Source: Thalassotalea euphylliae
GTDB taxonomy: Bacteria > Pseudomonadota > Gammaproteobacteria > Enterobacterales > Alteromonadaceae
Direction: 5' to 3'
DNA length: 64,000 nucleotides
Assembly (NCBI RefSeq): GCF_003390395.1
Contig: NZ_QUOV01000001.1
Location: 124,001-188,000 of the forward strand
Of the stretch, positions 1-8,676 are shown piece after piece (within the stretch, counting starts at the first letter, position 1; each line of letters opens with the position of its first letter). Position numbers and translations under genes: made by a program. The notes beneath the pieces were generated by a model that worked only from the letters and a program-made list of their open reading frames with translations, was not told where the DNA came from and made no database searches.

Positions 1-449
1 TGAAAGTTTGAAAGCATCCGCAATTCTTCAACCGTTTCTGCGGGTAGATTTTGCGCTTCATCAACTAACAGCAATGCGCGTTTACCTTGCTTATGTAAGG
101 CAACCAAAAATTGCTCAATTGCTTTGAGCATGTCAGCTTTGCTATCCCCTTGATAGGCAATACGGAACTCGGCAATAACAAGCTCTAACAGCTCTTCAGG
201 GTTAAGCTTGGTGGTCACTAACTGGGCTGCAACGATGTTGGCTTCCGGTAAATTGCTCATTAAGTTTCGCGCAATGGTGGTTTTACCCGTGCCAATCGGC
301 CCAGTGATCACAATAAAGCCTTCTTTTTGATCTAAGCCATATTGTAAATAAGAGAGTGCTCGTTGGTGGTGTTTAGAGGCGAAGAAAAAACGAGGATCTG
401 GACTGAGCTGAAACGGACGCTCAGTAAAGCCGTAGTAACTTTCGTACAT
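1..449 (-). CDS. XrtA/PEP-CTERM-associated ATPase (partial, cut by the window edge)
   Basis: This is the N-terminal 149 residues of an AAA-type ATPase that runs off the left edge. It starts MYESYYGF and reads TERPFQLSPDPRFFF, the usual opening of ExeA/GspA-like and XrtA-associated ATPases. A Walker A motif GPIGTGKT lies near residue 50 and a Walker B-like LLLVDEAQ near residue 130. The start is 2 bp after the stop of the barrel-protein gene, so it is probably the downstream member of the same minus-strand operon as the kinase, chain-length and export genes. By family knowledge this ATPase accompanies exosortase A loci; its exact role is unknown. The C-terminal half cannot be judged. Confidence 0.85.
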   Translation of the reverse strand, partial: MYESYYGFTERPFQLSPDPRFFFASKHHQRALSYLQYGLDQKEGFIVITGPIGTGKTTIARNLMSNLPEANIVAAQLVTTKLNPEELLELVIAEFRIAYQGDSKADMLKAIEQFLVALHKQGKRALLLVDEAQNLPAETVEELRMLSNF

Positions 450-451
450 AA

Positions 452-2017
452 TTAAAAATCTTTTGTTATCGAGAGCGTTGCGCGGTTTTCGTCGTAGTCT
501 CGAGTATTGGTATTAGATGTTCGCGCAAGATGTCTGAGATCAAAGTTTACAGAAATAGATTTACCAAGAGTTCGTGAATAGCCAATCGTATAAGTGCGGT
601 AATAGTCGCGTCGCTCGGTATCAATGTCGACATTTCGAGTAAAAAAGTCATTTCGAGAAAATTGATAAGCTGCTGTTAGCTGACTTCTTGCGTTTAACTG
701 CCTACTTGTGCTTAAGCCAAAGGATACGTCGTCTTGGGTATTGCCAGTATTAAGATCTTCCCGTTCATTGCTGGAAATCGTGAGGGAAAAAGTTGTTCGC
801 GATAATGAGAGAGTTGAATTCCATGCAAGACGTTTGTTCAAAGAAAATTGATTATCCTCAACGGGTCTAATATCGAAAATAGGTAGTTCAAAAAATAGTT
901 CTGGCTGCGTTTCGTTGTCTAAGTTTGATAAGCAGCTATCGATATCAATTGGTTGATTGAGTGGGCAGAACAAAACAGATTCAGTGAAAACCTCAAAGTT
1001 ATCCCTTTGAAACGCTTGAATTTGTTCGTTGTAGCTAATGGTGTTGGTAAGTCTTTTGTTTCTGTGATTAATGTTTAACCCATACGAATCACCAAAAAAT
1101 CGTTGGTTATAACTAGCAGATATTTGGGTGCGAGTAGTTGGCTGCCAGTTAAACTCAAATGCGACGTAATCATCGCTTAATTCTTCATCTTCCGCTGCAT
1201 TATATGACAAGTCTATTATCATTAGGTTGACGGGCTGCCAACGAAAACCAGCACCATATGACTCACCCTGATTCAAGCTGTTGTTTGACACACTGCCAGA
1301 AAAATTCTCGTCAAAATAGCGTATAAACGGATTGAGCTTCCATGATGTAATGACACCAAATCTTGCTTGAACTTGATAGCTTCTGGCAGACTCTCCCCTA
1401 TTTTTTCGATCTGAGTAGCTGCTCGAGATATCCCAAAATACATTTTTTTGGCCAATACCATTTTGGAAGCTAAAACTGTTGGTGTAGCCATAGCTTTCAC
1501 CTACGTTGTCACCTGATCGGCTATCATTATATTGGCCACCTATAGATAACAAAAAGTCGCTGTTTTGAACTTGATAATTAAGGCCCGCTCCGTAATTAGT
1601 TGTTCGTACGGTGTCACCGGATATTAGGTCTGACGCAAAATTGCCACCTGTGCTACGTGGTACGTTAGCAATATTAGCCTGTAAATTAACTGTTGGTCCT
1701 TTACGCCAAGGGGTAATGTTTATTTGAGAGCTTAATGATTCATAGCCTTCATTTGCGTCACTGTCATGACTATAAAACTGATGAGTATAATTGCCATTTA
1801 TGTTGGCATTGATGATAGCCGATGAAATAGAGTGGTTAAGGCCTAAAATAGCTCTGGTAACAAGGCTGTTTTGCTTATCAAAAGAGCTAAGCTCGACATT
1901 GTCTGAAAACACCTCTTCAATACTGATGGTAGGCGCAAAGCTTGAATCAGCTGCTTGAACAGAAAAGTGTAGCAACTGACATAGCATTGCGATTGAGACT
2001 TTACCTTTTACGTCCAT
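452..2017 (-). CDS. XrtA/PEP-CTERM system-associated outer membrane beta-barrel protein (TIGR03016-like)
   Basis: About 521 residues. The start was set at MDVKGKVSIA, which gives a short hydrophobic signal peptide ending near VQAADSS; a longer reading frame extends upstream but would sit deep inside the kinase gene. ATG at 2023 is an alternative. The mature protein is rich in alternating polar/aromatic strands (for example TTRTQISASYNQRFFG) and ends in a terminal aromatic strand ATLSITKDF, as expected of an outer-membrane barrel. It overlaps the 3' end of the kinase gene by 17 bp, so the two are translationally linked. Its place between the kinase and the ATPase matches the XrtA-associated barrel family. 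It may help export the polysaccharide across the outer membrane, which is inference. Confidence 0.8.
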   Translation of the reverse strand: MDVKGKVSIAMLCQLLHFSVQAADSSFAPTISIEEVFSDNVELSSFDKQNSLVTRAILGLNHSISSAIINANINGNYTHQFYSHDSDANEGYESLSSQINITPWRKGPTVNLQANIANVPRSTGGNFASDLISGDTVRTTNYGAGLNYQVQNSDFLLSIGGQYNDSRSGDNVGESYGYTNSFSFQNGIGQKNVFWDISSSYSDRKNRGESARSYQVQARFGVITSWKLNPFIRYFDENFSGSVSNNSLNQGESYGAGFRWQPVNLMIIDLSYNAAEDEELSDDYVAFEFNWQPTTRTQISASYNQRFFGDSYGLNINHRNKRLTNTISYNEQIQAFQRDNFEVFTESVLFCPLNQPIDIDSCLSNLDNETQPELFFELPIFDIRPVEDNQFSLNKRLAWNSTLSLSRTTFSLTISSNEREDLNTGNTQDDVSFGLSTSRQLNARSQLTAAYQFSRNDFFTRNVDIDTERRDYYRTYTIGYSRTLGKSISVNFDLRHLARTSNTNTRDYDENRATLSITKDF

Positions 2018-2858
2018 AGCCATATCCGTAATAGCCATACACATCCTTGCTGGTTTTAATGGTTTTATTGAGTACAAAGCCAACGGCAAGATCTTCATCA
2101 AGCTGCATAGTCGCTCGCTTAATATCTTCGATTTTGGTTTTTGATTCCTCTGCGACAACTACGGCTTGGCCAACAAGGCTAGCAAGTACGGGTGTCTCAG
2201 TGACACCGAGCAATGGCGGACTATCGAATATCACGACTCGATCAGGATAGCGCTGAGATAATTCGTTGGCTAGTTTAGCCATACGCTCACTGGCTAGCAG
2301 TTCGTTAGTTAAATGGTGTGCAGTGCCTGCCGGCATAATTTTTAAGTTAGGTAAATTAGTTGGATAGATTATGCGAGCGACATCATCGGTATCGCCACAA
2401 AGGTAATCTAGTAGGCCAGTGTCATTCTCGAACTCTAATTCGCGGTGTAAACTCGGCCTTAATACATCAGCATCAATGAGTAGAACGGTTTTATCTTGTT
2501 CGAGTGCAACACTTAACGCTAGGTTAATGGAAACAAAGGTTTTCCCTTCGTTAGGGTTCGCGCTGCTAACCATGATTAAGTTGCTTTGACGTAATGTTTT
2601 GGCGGCAGGGCCAAATGCATTATTGAGCAGTTTACGCTTGATATGCCTAAATTCTTCTTGCTGGTGATGCGAATCTCCACCGCTGTGTAGGAAACCACGT
2701 TCTGTGAGTTTGTCATTGTCGACAAAAATACTGTGCTTTTCTTGCGGTACATTTTCTACAGGGGGAGGAGTAGCGCTTTCTTCGCTCTTAGATTGACTAG
2801 ACTGCTCTACAATCTGTGCTGATTTTCGCTTTGCAAGCGCTTTTTCAATAGTACTCAT
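2001..2858 (-). CDS. XrtA-associated tyrosine autokinase (BY-kinase)
   Basis: 285-residue cytoplasmic bacterial tyrosine kinase of the Wzc/CpsD class. Walker A is SANPNEGKT at residues 99-107 and the Walker A'/B region is VLLIDADVLRP at about 125-134. The C terminus carries a tyrosine cluster (YGYYGYGYGRKR), the expected autophosphorylation tail. There is no membrane segment, so the partner supplying the membrane part should be the adjacent Wzz-like protein, whose stop overlaps this start by one base (TAATG). Phosphorylation cycles of such kinases control polymer length and export. The overall form matches the family found with exosortase A. Confidence 0.9.
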   Translation of the reverse strand: MSTIEKALAKRKSAQIVEQSSQSKSEESATPPPVENVPQEKHSIFVDNDKLTERGFLHSGGDSHHQQEEFRHIKRKLLNNAFGPAAKTLRQSNLIMVSSANPNEGKTFVSINLALSVALEQDKTVLLIDADVLRPSLHRELEFENDTGLLDYLCGDTDDVARIIYPTNLPNLKIMPAGTAHHLTNELLASERMAKLANELSQRYPDRVVIFDSPPLLGVTETPVLASLVGQAVVVAEESKTKIEDIKRATMQLDEDLAVGFVLNKTIKTSKDVYGYYGYGYGRKR

Positions 2859-4459
2859 TAACCTAGTACCCCTTTTAATGGTGCTTGAACGATATCAGGA
2901 AACGCAAAATAGCTAATAAAGCCAACAAGCAAAACAAGCAGCACTAAATTAGACATCATAAATAGCACAGTTTTTCTACGGTGCCATTGATGCAGCCCTA
3001 AAGTCTCATTCGCAGAAACAGTACCAAATACTGGGACACCTGTAACTCTCGATAATTGTTGAGTAGAAGTAATGACTGGGCTAATTTGACTCATTAATAA
3101 CGACATTCCAAGTCCAGCACCAACCCCGAGGATTGTCACTCCGATAAAATAAACTAATCTTGGCGGACCAGAAGGCTGTAAAGCCGCTCTCGGCGGGTCA
3201 ATAACTCGGAATTGAATTTTATCCGTTGTCTCGTCTGCCTGTTGTGCCAGTTGAGCGGTTTCTTTACGTGCTAATAACTCTTCGTATTTATTTTTTGTGA
3301 TGTTATAGCCGCGGTTTAGTGCGGTAAGCTCTGCTTCTATCTCCGGCAGAGAGTGTATTTTGTTTCCTATTTCAGTTACGCGCCTTTTAAAATTTTCTAC
3401 GCGCACTGTCAGTGAAGCGACCTCATTTTCATATTGGTTAGCTTGTATTTTTAGCTCTTGATAAACTGGGTTTTTGTCAACGCTTGTAACAGCTTTGTTA
3501 GTCTCTTCTTCAGAAGTTTTAATAGATGAGTAATAAGCTTCTATTTCTTCAGTTCGAAGGCGGTTGAGTTCATCTAATCGACGCTGAATTTCTTGAACTT
3601 CTGGATGCTTTTCAGTAAAGCGAAGTAATTTCTCATCCATACTGCGTTCAAGCTGTTCGATACGAGAATCATAAGTGGTAGCGACGCTATTATTGCTTTT
3701 AACCCGACTCGTGAATAAACCGAATACTGGCTCCTCACCGGCAAGTTGTGCTTTAGCGGAAGCTAATCGAGTTTTGGCTTCTTCCAGTTGAAGTTGCGCT
3801 CGTTCCAATTGCTCTTGCTCACTATTTAGCGTGGCATAAAAACCGCCACTATTGCTCATTAGTACATCACCGTACTTCTGTTTAAAGCTTGTTAAACGTG
3901 TTTCAGCCGCAACTAAGCGATTTTCATAATCTCTAATTTGCGCATTCAGAAACTTTTGTGCTTCATCTGAATCACTGCGCGTCTCACCCAAAGTATTTTC
4001 AATAAAGACGGTAAGTGCTGCCTGAACTATATTTTTCGCAACTTCTGCATTTTTGTCTTCGATAGACAATGTATAGATATTTTCGCGGCCCGCGCTGGAT
4101 ATTCTTAGGTCTTTTTTTAAATCTTCAATGATTTTATCGTACTCTTCGGTTGTATTGGCCTGCACGTCCAAGTCTGTCATACGAGAAATACGTTCTAGAT
4201 TTGGTCGGCTTAGTAAAGTCCTGACCATTAGGCGGATTTGGGTATCGGGGTTTGTTTCTACAGTTAATCCGCGTAGCAGGGGCCTCAGCAATGATTGTGT
4301 GTCGACATAAACACGTGCGGAAGATTCATAAACATTGGGCATCTGAGCAACAAAATACCAGCCGATTGGGCAAATTGCCCAAGTTGCGATAATAATATAA
4401 CGGCGTTTAATCCATATACCTTTCAGATAGTCGACTATCTGTTCAAGTAATTCTTGCAT
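2858..4459 (-). CDS. XrtA system polysaccharide chain-length determinant (Wzz/EpsF family)
   Basis: 533-residue inner-membrane polysaccharide co-polymerase. An N-terminal membrane segment (about residues 20-36) is followed by the Wzz signature YESSARVYVDTQSLL. A long periplasmic coiled coil (about 160-420, many E/Q/L heptads) leads to the proline-rich PPRAALQPSGPPR before the second membrane segment at about 435-455. A further hydrophobic stretch (about 500-522) lies near the C terminus. It lacks a kinase domain, which the next gene supplies in trans. The start has AGAGGT-like purines just upstream, and the gene lies 36 bp after the export lipoprotein gene. Confidence 0.9.
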   Translation of the reverse strand: MQELLEQIVDYLKGIWIKRRYIIIATWAICPIGWYFVAQMPNVYESSARVYVDTQSLLRPLLRGLTVETNPDTQIRLMVRTLLSRPNLERISRMTDLDVQANTTEEYDKIIEDLKKDLRISSAGRENIYTLSIEDKNAEVAKNIVQAALTVFIENTLGETRSDSDEAQKFLNAQIRDYENRLVAAETRLTSFKQKYGDVLMSNSGGFYATLNSEQEQLERAQLQLEEAKTRLASAKAQLAGEEPVFGLFTSRVKSNNSVATTYDSRIEQLERSMDEKLLRFTEKHPEVQEIQRRLDELNRLRTEEIEAYYSSIKTSEEETNKAVTSVDKNPVYQELKIQANQYENEVASLTVRVENFKRRVTEIGNKIHSLPEIEAELTALNRGYNITKNKYEELLARKETAQLAQQADETTDKIQFRVIDPPRAALQPSGPPRLVYFIGVTILGVGAGLGMSLLMSQISPVITSTQQLSRVTGVPVFGTVSANETLGLHQWHRRKTVLFMMSNLVLLVLLVGFISYFAFPDIVQAPLKGVLG

Positions 4460-4495
4460 TCCCGACCTCTTACTAACAGGCTCTTGTCTTATTAA

Positions 4496-5134
4496 TTAAA
4501 ACCATGTTTCCGGCACGATTATGATGTCTCCGGGCAGCATATCAACATTGGCAGAAATATCACCGCTTTTGATAAGGTCATCAATTGCTAGTGGATACTG
4601 CTTCTGCACACCATTTTCTATCCTTACTAGCACAGCATCATTACCATCGGCAAATTCTGTTAAACCACCGACAGTGATCATGACGTCGAGCAGTGTCATA
4701 TTCTTTTTGTAATTTATCGCAAGTGGCTGTGCTGCTTCGCCTATAACACGAATTTGCTCGCTAAATGGACCGACAAAGCCACCAACGGTGACGGTAACGA
4801 TTGGATCTCTTAAATAAGTGCCTAGAACTTCTTCAATATCTCTAGCCAATTCAGTAGGCGTTCTGCCTGATACCGGAATATCCTCAACGAGTGATGTAGT
4901 AATCATACCGTCTGGTCGAACAATGAAGCTACCTGAGACTTCAGGGTTGCCATAAACAAAAATATTGACTGAGTCACCAGCACCAATAAGATAGCGATAA
5001 GAGTCAATATCGGTTGTTTTTGAAGGGTGCAGTGTTGCTTGAGGTAGTTGGTCTACAGAGCTACAAGCCACAAGCAAGTTTACGAAAAACAGTGCCGCAA
5101 TGGTTTTTATAGTGTGGATAATACGTTTTTCCAT
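4496..5134 (-). CDS. XrtA/PEP-CTERM system polysaccharide export lipoprotein (Wza family)
   Basis: 212 residues from the chosen start MEKRIIHT. A longer version begins at 5158, but the internal ATG has a good TAAGG ribosome site and places the signal peptide at the very N terminus. The lipobox LVAC gives a lipidated cysteine near residue 24. The Poly_export domain follows (YLIGAGDSVNIFVYGNPEVS, then VRPDGMITTSLVEDIPVSG) and then a SLBB-like segment. It is much shorter than E. coli Wza, as usual for the XrtA-associated form. It probably forms the periplasmic/outer-membrane export channel with the chain-length protein encoded next. It is the first gene of the minus-strand operon. Confidence 0.9.
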   Translation of the reverse strand: MEKRIIHTIKTIAALFFVNLLVACSSVDQLPQATLHPSKTTDIDSYRYLIGAGDSVNIFVYGNPEVSGSFIVRPDGMITTSLVEDIPVSGRTPTELARDIEEVLGTYLRDPIVTVTVGGFVGPFSEQIRVIGEAAQPLAINYKKNMTLLDVMITVGGLTEFADGNDAVLVRIENGVQKQYPLAIDDLIKSGDISANVDMLPGDIIIVPETWF

Positions 5135-5337
5135 GGTTAGTACCTTAATACCCGACATTCTAGTGATATTGCAAAATGATTGTATTGCATTTTTTTATTG
5201 TGTGCACACTTTTTAACAAATGGGTTGCGCTATTTAAAGTGTGTAAATGCATAGTTAACTCTGCTAGAGTTATCAACGCGCCAAAATAAGTGTTTTTCTG
5301 TTTTTTTAAGCGTACTCAAAGGAATAGTATAACTAAT
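5135..5337. promoter_or_regulatory. Divergent promoter region of the two exopolysaccharide operons
   Basis: 203 bp separate the export operon (minus) from the biosynthesis operon (plus), so both promoters should lie here. On the minus strand a -10-like TACAAT (plus-strand positions 5179-5184) is well placed for the export gene. A palindrome GTGTGCACAC lies at 5200-5209, and its CACACTTT arm (5205-5212) recurs inverted as AAAGTGTG at 5236-5243. These are candidate operator half-sites. A clear -35/-10 pair for the plus strand is not obvious. Confidence 0.35.
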
Positions 5338-6741
5338 ATGCCAGTCATTGCATTTCGAGACTTATCCATAAGTAGCAAGTCGTTTGTTTTGCTGGAGCTA
5401 CTTGTTTTTATGTCTAGTTTATTGGTTGCGATTTCAGCGAACCAGTGGATAGGCATAGTCGATTTTACTCTACCGCCAAACAACGTATTGTTCATATATG
5501 CGTTAGTTTTCGCGTTAACTTTTCAGTTAACATGCTTGGCGCTTGGTTTATATAACTCTAAACTAAGAGAGAACTTTAGAGGCTTATTTCGCCGTATACT
5601 ACTTGCTATCGCAATAGCCTTCTCTATCGTTACCCTGTTCAATCCACTTTACGGTGACTTTGCATTACCCATTGAATTACTCGCACTGTCCTCATTGATC
5701 GGTTTATTGTTCGTACTTGTTTTGAGATTTAGCGCACATCGCCTTGATTTTTTTGGCTTCCATAAAAGAAAGGTGTTAGTCATTGGTGCTGGTCAAAGAG
5801 CATCTATTATTGAAAAGCGTATGCGTCGCGACGTTGATAGGCAGTCGTTTAAAGTACACGCCTACGTGCAAATGGAAGGTGATAGTGCAGATGGCATTGA
5901 GCGAGAAACTAAAATTCGCCTCGATGGCTCGCTTGTTAGCTATGCGCTTGACAATGAAATTGATGAGATTGTTGTCGCCAGTGATGAAAGACGTAACAAC
6001 CTGCCAGTTGATGAACTCTTCGCATGCAAAATTCGTGGTATCGAAGTTACTGAAATTTTAGATTTTATCGAGCGAGAAACAGGGCAAATCGCGGTTAATT
6101 TGATCTACCCAAGCTGGGTGATTTATTCTAACGGTTTTACCTCAACGAATTACTTACGCAACACTTTAGATTGGCTCTTTAACGCAGCAATCGCCTTTGT
6201 ACTGTTATTGATTACATGGCCAGTGATGTTGATCACGGCCATCATTATTAAACTAGATGATGGATTTTCTGCACCGATATTTTATCGTCAAGAACGTGTA
6301 GGTGTAGATGGCCATCCGTTCTATATCATCAAGTTTAGAAGCATGCGCGTCGACGCGGAAAAAGATGGCGCGCAATGGGCGTCAAAAAATGACGATAGAA
6401 CAACGCGCATCGGTAATTTTATTCGCAAATATCGCATTGATGAGCTACCGCAAATTTATAATGTTATGCGTGGTGATATGGGCTTTGTTGGGCCGCGACC
6501 AGAGCGTCCAGAGTTTGTACAAAACTTAGTTAAATCAATTCCGTATTACAATGAGCGACACAATGTCAAACCAGGCTTGGCTGGTTGGGCGCAATTAAAA
6601 TATCCTTACGGTGCAACTGAAGCTGATGCATTGGAAAAACTTAAATACGACCTGTATTACATTAAGCATCGCAGTTTCTTTTTAGATTTGTTGATTCTGA
6701 TCCGCACGGTCGAAATTGTTGTCTTTGGCAAGGGTAGGTAA
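5338..6741 (+). CDS. XrtA system initiating sugar-phosphate transferase (TIGR03013 family, EpsB/WcaJ-like)
   Basis: 467 residues from ATG 5338 (MPVIAFRDL), preferred to an upstream GTG because AAAGGA precedes it and the extra residues look random. Four hydrophobic segments occupy the first 125 residues. A Rossmann-like segment KVLVIGAGQRASI follows, then a fifth membrane helix. The C-terminal bacterial sugar transferase domain shows FYRQERVGVDGHPFYIIKFR and MGFVGPRPERPEF. The enzyme should transfer a hexose-1-phosphate to undecaprenyl phosphate in the inner membrane, starting the repeat unit. It is the first gene of the plus-strand biosynthesis operon, as usual for XrtA loci. Confidence 0.93.
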   Translation: MPVIAFRDLSISSKSFVLLELLVFMSSLLVAISANQWIGIVDFTLPPNNVLFIYALVFALTFQLTCLALGLYNSKLRENFRGLFRRILLAIAIAFSIVTLFNPLYGDFALPIELLALSSLIGLLFVLVLRFSAHRLDFFGFHKRKVLVIGAGQRASIIEKRMRRDVDRQSFKVHAYVQMEGDSADGIERETKIRLDGSLVSYALDNEIDEIVVASDERRNNLPVDELFACKIRGIEVTEILDFIERETGQIAVNLIYPSWVIYSNGFTSTNYLRNTLDWLFNAAIAFVLLLITWPVMLITAIIIKLDDGFSAPIFYRQERVGVDGHPFYIIKFRSMRVDAEKDGAQWASKNDDRTTRIGNFIRKYRIDELPQIYNVMRGDMGFVGPRPERPEFVQNLVKSIPYYNERHNVKPGLAGWAQLKYPYGATEADALEKLKYDLYYIKHRSFFLDLLILIRTVEIVVFGKGR

Positions 6742-6747
6742 GGTCAT

Positions 6748-7584
6748 ATGACTAAACGTACTCACCAAGCTATGACAGTTGATGTGGAAGACTACTTTCA
6801 CGTGTCTGCGTTTGAGCAAAATATCTCTCGGCAAGACTGGCAAAAGTTACCGCTTAGAGTCGAGCAAAACACCTATCGTTTGCTAGAACTGTTTGATCAA
6901 CACAACGCAAGAGCGACTTTTTTTACCTTAGGTTGGGTTGCTGAGCAGTGTCCACAATTGATTAAAGACATTGTAGCGCAAGGTCATGAACTGGCTAGTC
7001 ATGGTTATGATCATCAGCGCGCTATTGTGATGACACGTGAACAATTCAAGCAAGACGTTGCCAAGAGCAAAGACTTATTAGAACAAGCGAGCGGTGAACA
7101 AATCTTGGGGTATCGCGCTCCCAGCTTTTCAATTGGTGAGCAAAATGTCTGGGCATATGATGTTTTAGCTGAGCTTGGTTTTGAATACAGCTCGAGCACT
7201 TACCCTATTGAGCATGACCTTTATGGCGTTCCTCATTGGCCGAGATTTAAATTCAGACGTGATGAGGGCATAATCGAGATTCCGGTACCTACAATACGTA
7301 AAAATGGCAGTAATATCGGTATTGGTGGCGGCGGCTATTTTAGGCTTTACCCATACTCCTTTTCTAAACGCAGAATTGACAAGTATTTATCACAAGAATC
7401 AGCGCCTTATAGCTTTTATTTCCATCCATGGGAGATCGATCCTGAGCAACCTCGTATAGAGGGAGCTTCATTGCGCTCGAAAGTTCGTCATTACATCAAC
7501 TTGTCAAGAATGGAAGGCAAGATAGTTAAACTGCTCAATGATTATCAATGGTCAACAATGCGGGCCGTTTATTTAGAGGGATAA
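6748..7584 (+). CDS. XrtA system polysaccharide deacetylase (TIGR03006 family)
   Basis: 278-residue NodB-fold deacetylase. The catalytic and metal residues are visible: Asp in TVDVEDYFHV (D12, D15) and the HxxxH pair in ELASHGYDH (H85, H89). GYRAPSFS is the conserved arginine motif, and the HPWEIDPEQPR near the C terminus is typical of this subfamily. No signal peptide is seen, so it may act on lipid-linked intermediates in the cytoplasm. The start has TAAGGT 5 bp upstream and lies 6 bp after the transferase gene. Loss of N-acetyl groups from amino sugars is the family function; the substrate is unknown. Confidence 0.92.
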   Translation: MTKRTHQAMTVDVEDYFHVSAFEQNISRQDWQKLPLRVEQNTYRLLELFDQHNARATFFTLGWVAEQCPQLIKDIVAQGHELASHGYDHQRAIVMTREQFKQDVAKSKDLLEQASGEQILGYRAPSFSIGEQNVWAYDVLAELGFEYSSSTYPIEHDLYGVPHWPRFKFRRDEGIIEIPVPTIRKNGSNIGIGGGGYFRLYPYSFSKRRIDKYLSQESAPYSFYFHPWEIDPEQPRIEGASLRSKVRHYINLSRMEGKIVKLLNDYQWSTMRAVYLEG

Positions 7585-7588
7585 TCGC

Positions 7589-8671
7589 ATGGGGATCATG
7601 GATGTGAACAATAACGCGGTACAAACAGAATCATTAGCGGCAGAACATTTCATTGTGACTGAGCTAACGTCCGAGCATGAATTGTGGGATAACTATGTAC
7701 ATAGTCATACTCAAGGGTCATTTTTTCATTTAAGCAATTGGCAGAAAGTCATTTCATCAGTGTTTGGTCATCGCTGCTATTACTTAATAGCTTGGCATGG
7801 TGAGAAAATTGCTGGTGTGCTTCCCTTAGTCCAAGTGAAAAGTCAGCTTTTTGGTCATGCGTTGGTGTCTACACCTTTTTGTGTCTATGGTGGCGTGCTA
7901 GCAGACAGCCATGAAGTGCAGCAAGTACTGGAGCAGAAAGCGTGCAAGTTAGCTGAACAATTGACAGTAGATTATTTAGAACTACGTTATCGCCACGCTC
8001 AACAAAACAACTTTCTACTTAAACAAGTGCATAGCACTTTTGCCTGTGAAATAGCAGCTTCAGATGAAGCTATTTTGGCGGCGGTAAAAAAGAAGCAAAG
8101 AGCGGTTATACGTCACTCACTTAACAACGGACTAGCAATTGAACATGGCGAAGATGTCGATAACTTCTATCACTTATTATCGACGAGTTACCGCAACTTG
8201 GGCACACCCATATTTACGAAAAAATATTTTGCTGCCTTGCTAGAGCACTTCGGCGAAGATATTGATGTTTCGTTAGTTCGAGATAGTAGCGGTCAAGCGT
8301 CCAGCGCGGTGATGAACTTTTACTATCAGCAGCAAGTGTTGCCATATTACGGTGGTGGGAATGATGCTGCTAGAGCCCTTAAAAGTGCAGATTTTATGTA
8401 CTATCAAGTGTTATGTTATGCGCGAGCAAAAGGCTGCAATTATTTTGATTTTGGCCGCAGTAAAAACGACAGTGGACCTTATAAGTACAAGAAAAACTGG
8501 GGAATGACTCCTGAGCCTTTGCATTATTACTATTACTTAGTAAAAGCCAAAGAGCTGCCGAACTTGAGCCCCAATAATCCTAAATACCAGTTATTCATTC
8601 GTCTGTGGCAAAAACTGCCACTAGCTGTTAGCCAGTGGCTTGGCCCATTATTGTCTAAATATTTGGGATAG
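7589..8671 (+). CDS. FemAB family XrtA/PEP-CTERM system-associated protein
   Basis: 360-residue double-GNAT (FemAB-like) protein. The segment SHTQGSFFHLSNWQKVISSVFG near residue 35 opens the first GNAT half, and the second contains NYFDFGRSKNDSGPYKYKKNWG (about 285-306), the signature of the XrtA-associated members. FemAB enzymes transfer aminoacyl groups, so this one may attach an amino acid or acyl group to an amino sugar, perhaps one freed by the deacetylase encoded 4 bp upstream; that link is inference. It is cytoplasmic, with no signal or membrane segment. Confidence 0.88.
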   Translation: MGIMDVNNNAVQTESLAAEHFIVTELTSEHELWDNYVHSHTQGSFFHLSNWQKVISSVFGHRCYYLIAWHGEKIAGVLPLVQVKSQLFGHALVSTPFCVYGGVLADSHEVQQVLEQKACKLAEQLTVDYLELRYRHAQQNNFLLKQVHSTFACEIAASDEAILAAVKKKQRAVIRHSLNNGLAIEHGEDVDNFYHLLSTSYRNLGTPIFTKKYFAALLEHFGEDIDVSLVRDSSGQASSAVMNFYYQQQVLPYYGGGNDAARALKSADFMYYQVLCYARAKGCNYFDFGRSKNDSGPYKYKKNWGMTPEPLHYYYYLVKAKELPNLSPNNPKYQLFIRLWQKLPLAVSQWLGPLLSKYLG

Positions 8672-8676
8672 CGTTT

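Noticed and set aside
2018..2158. Extension of the outer-membrane barrel gene up to 2158
   Set aside because: It lies in the kinase gene, has no signal-peptide logic, and MDVKGKV gives a proper signal sequence.
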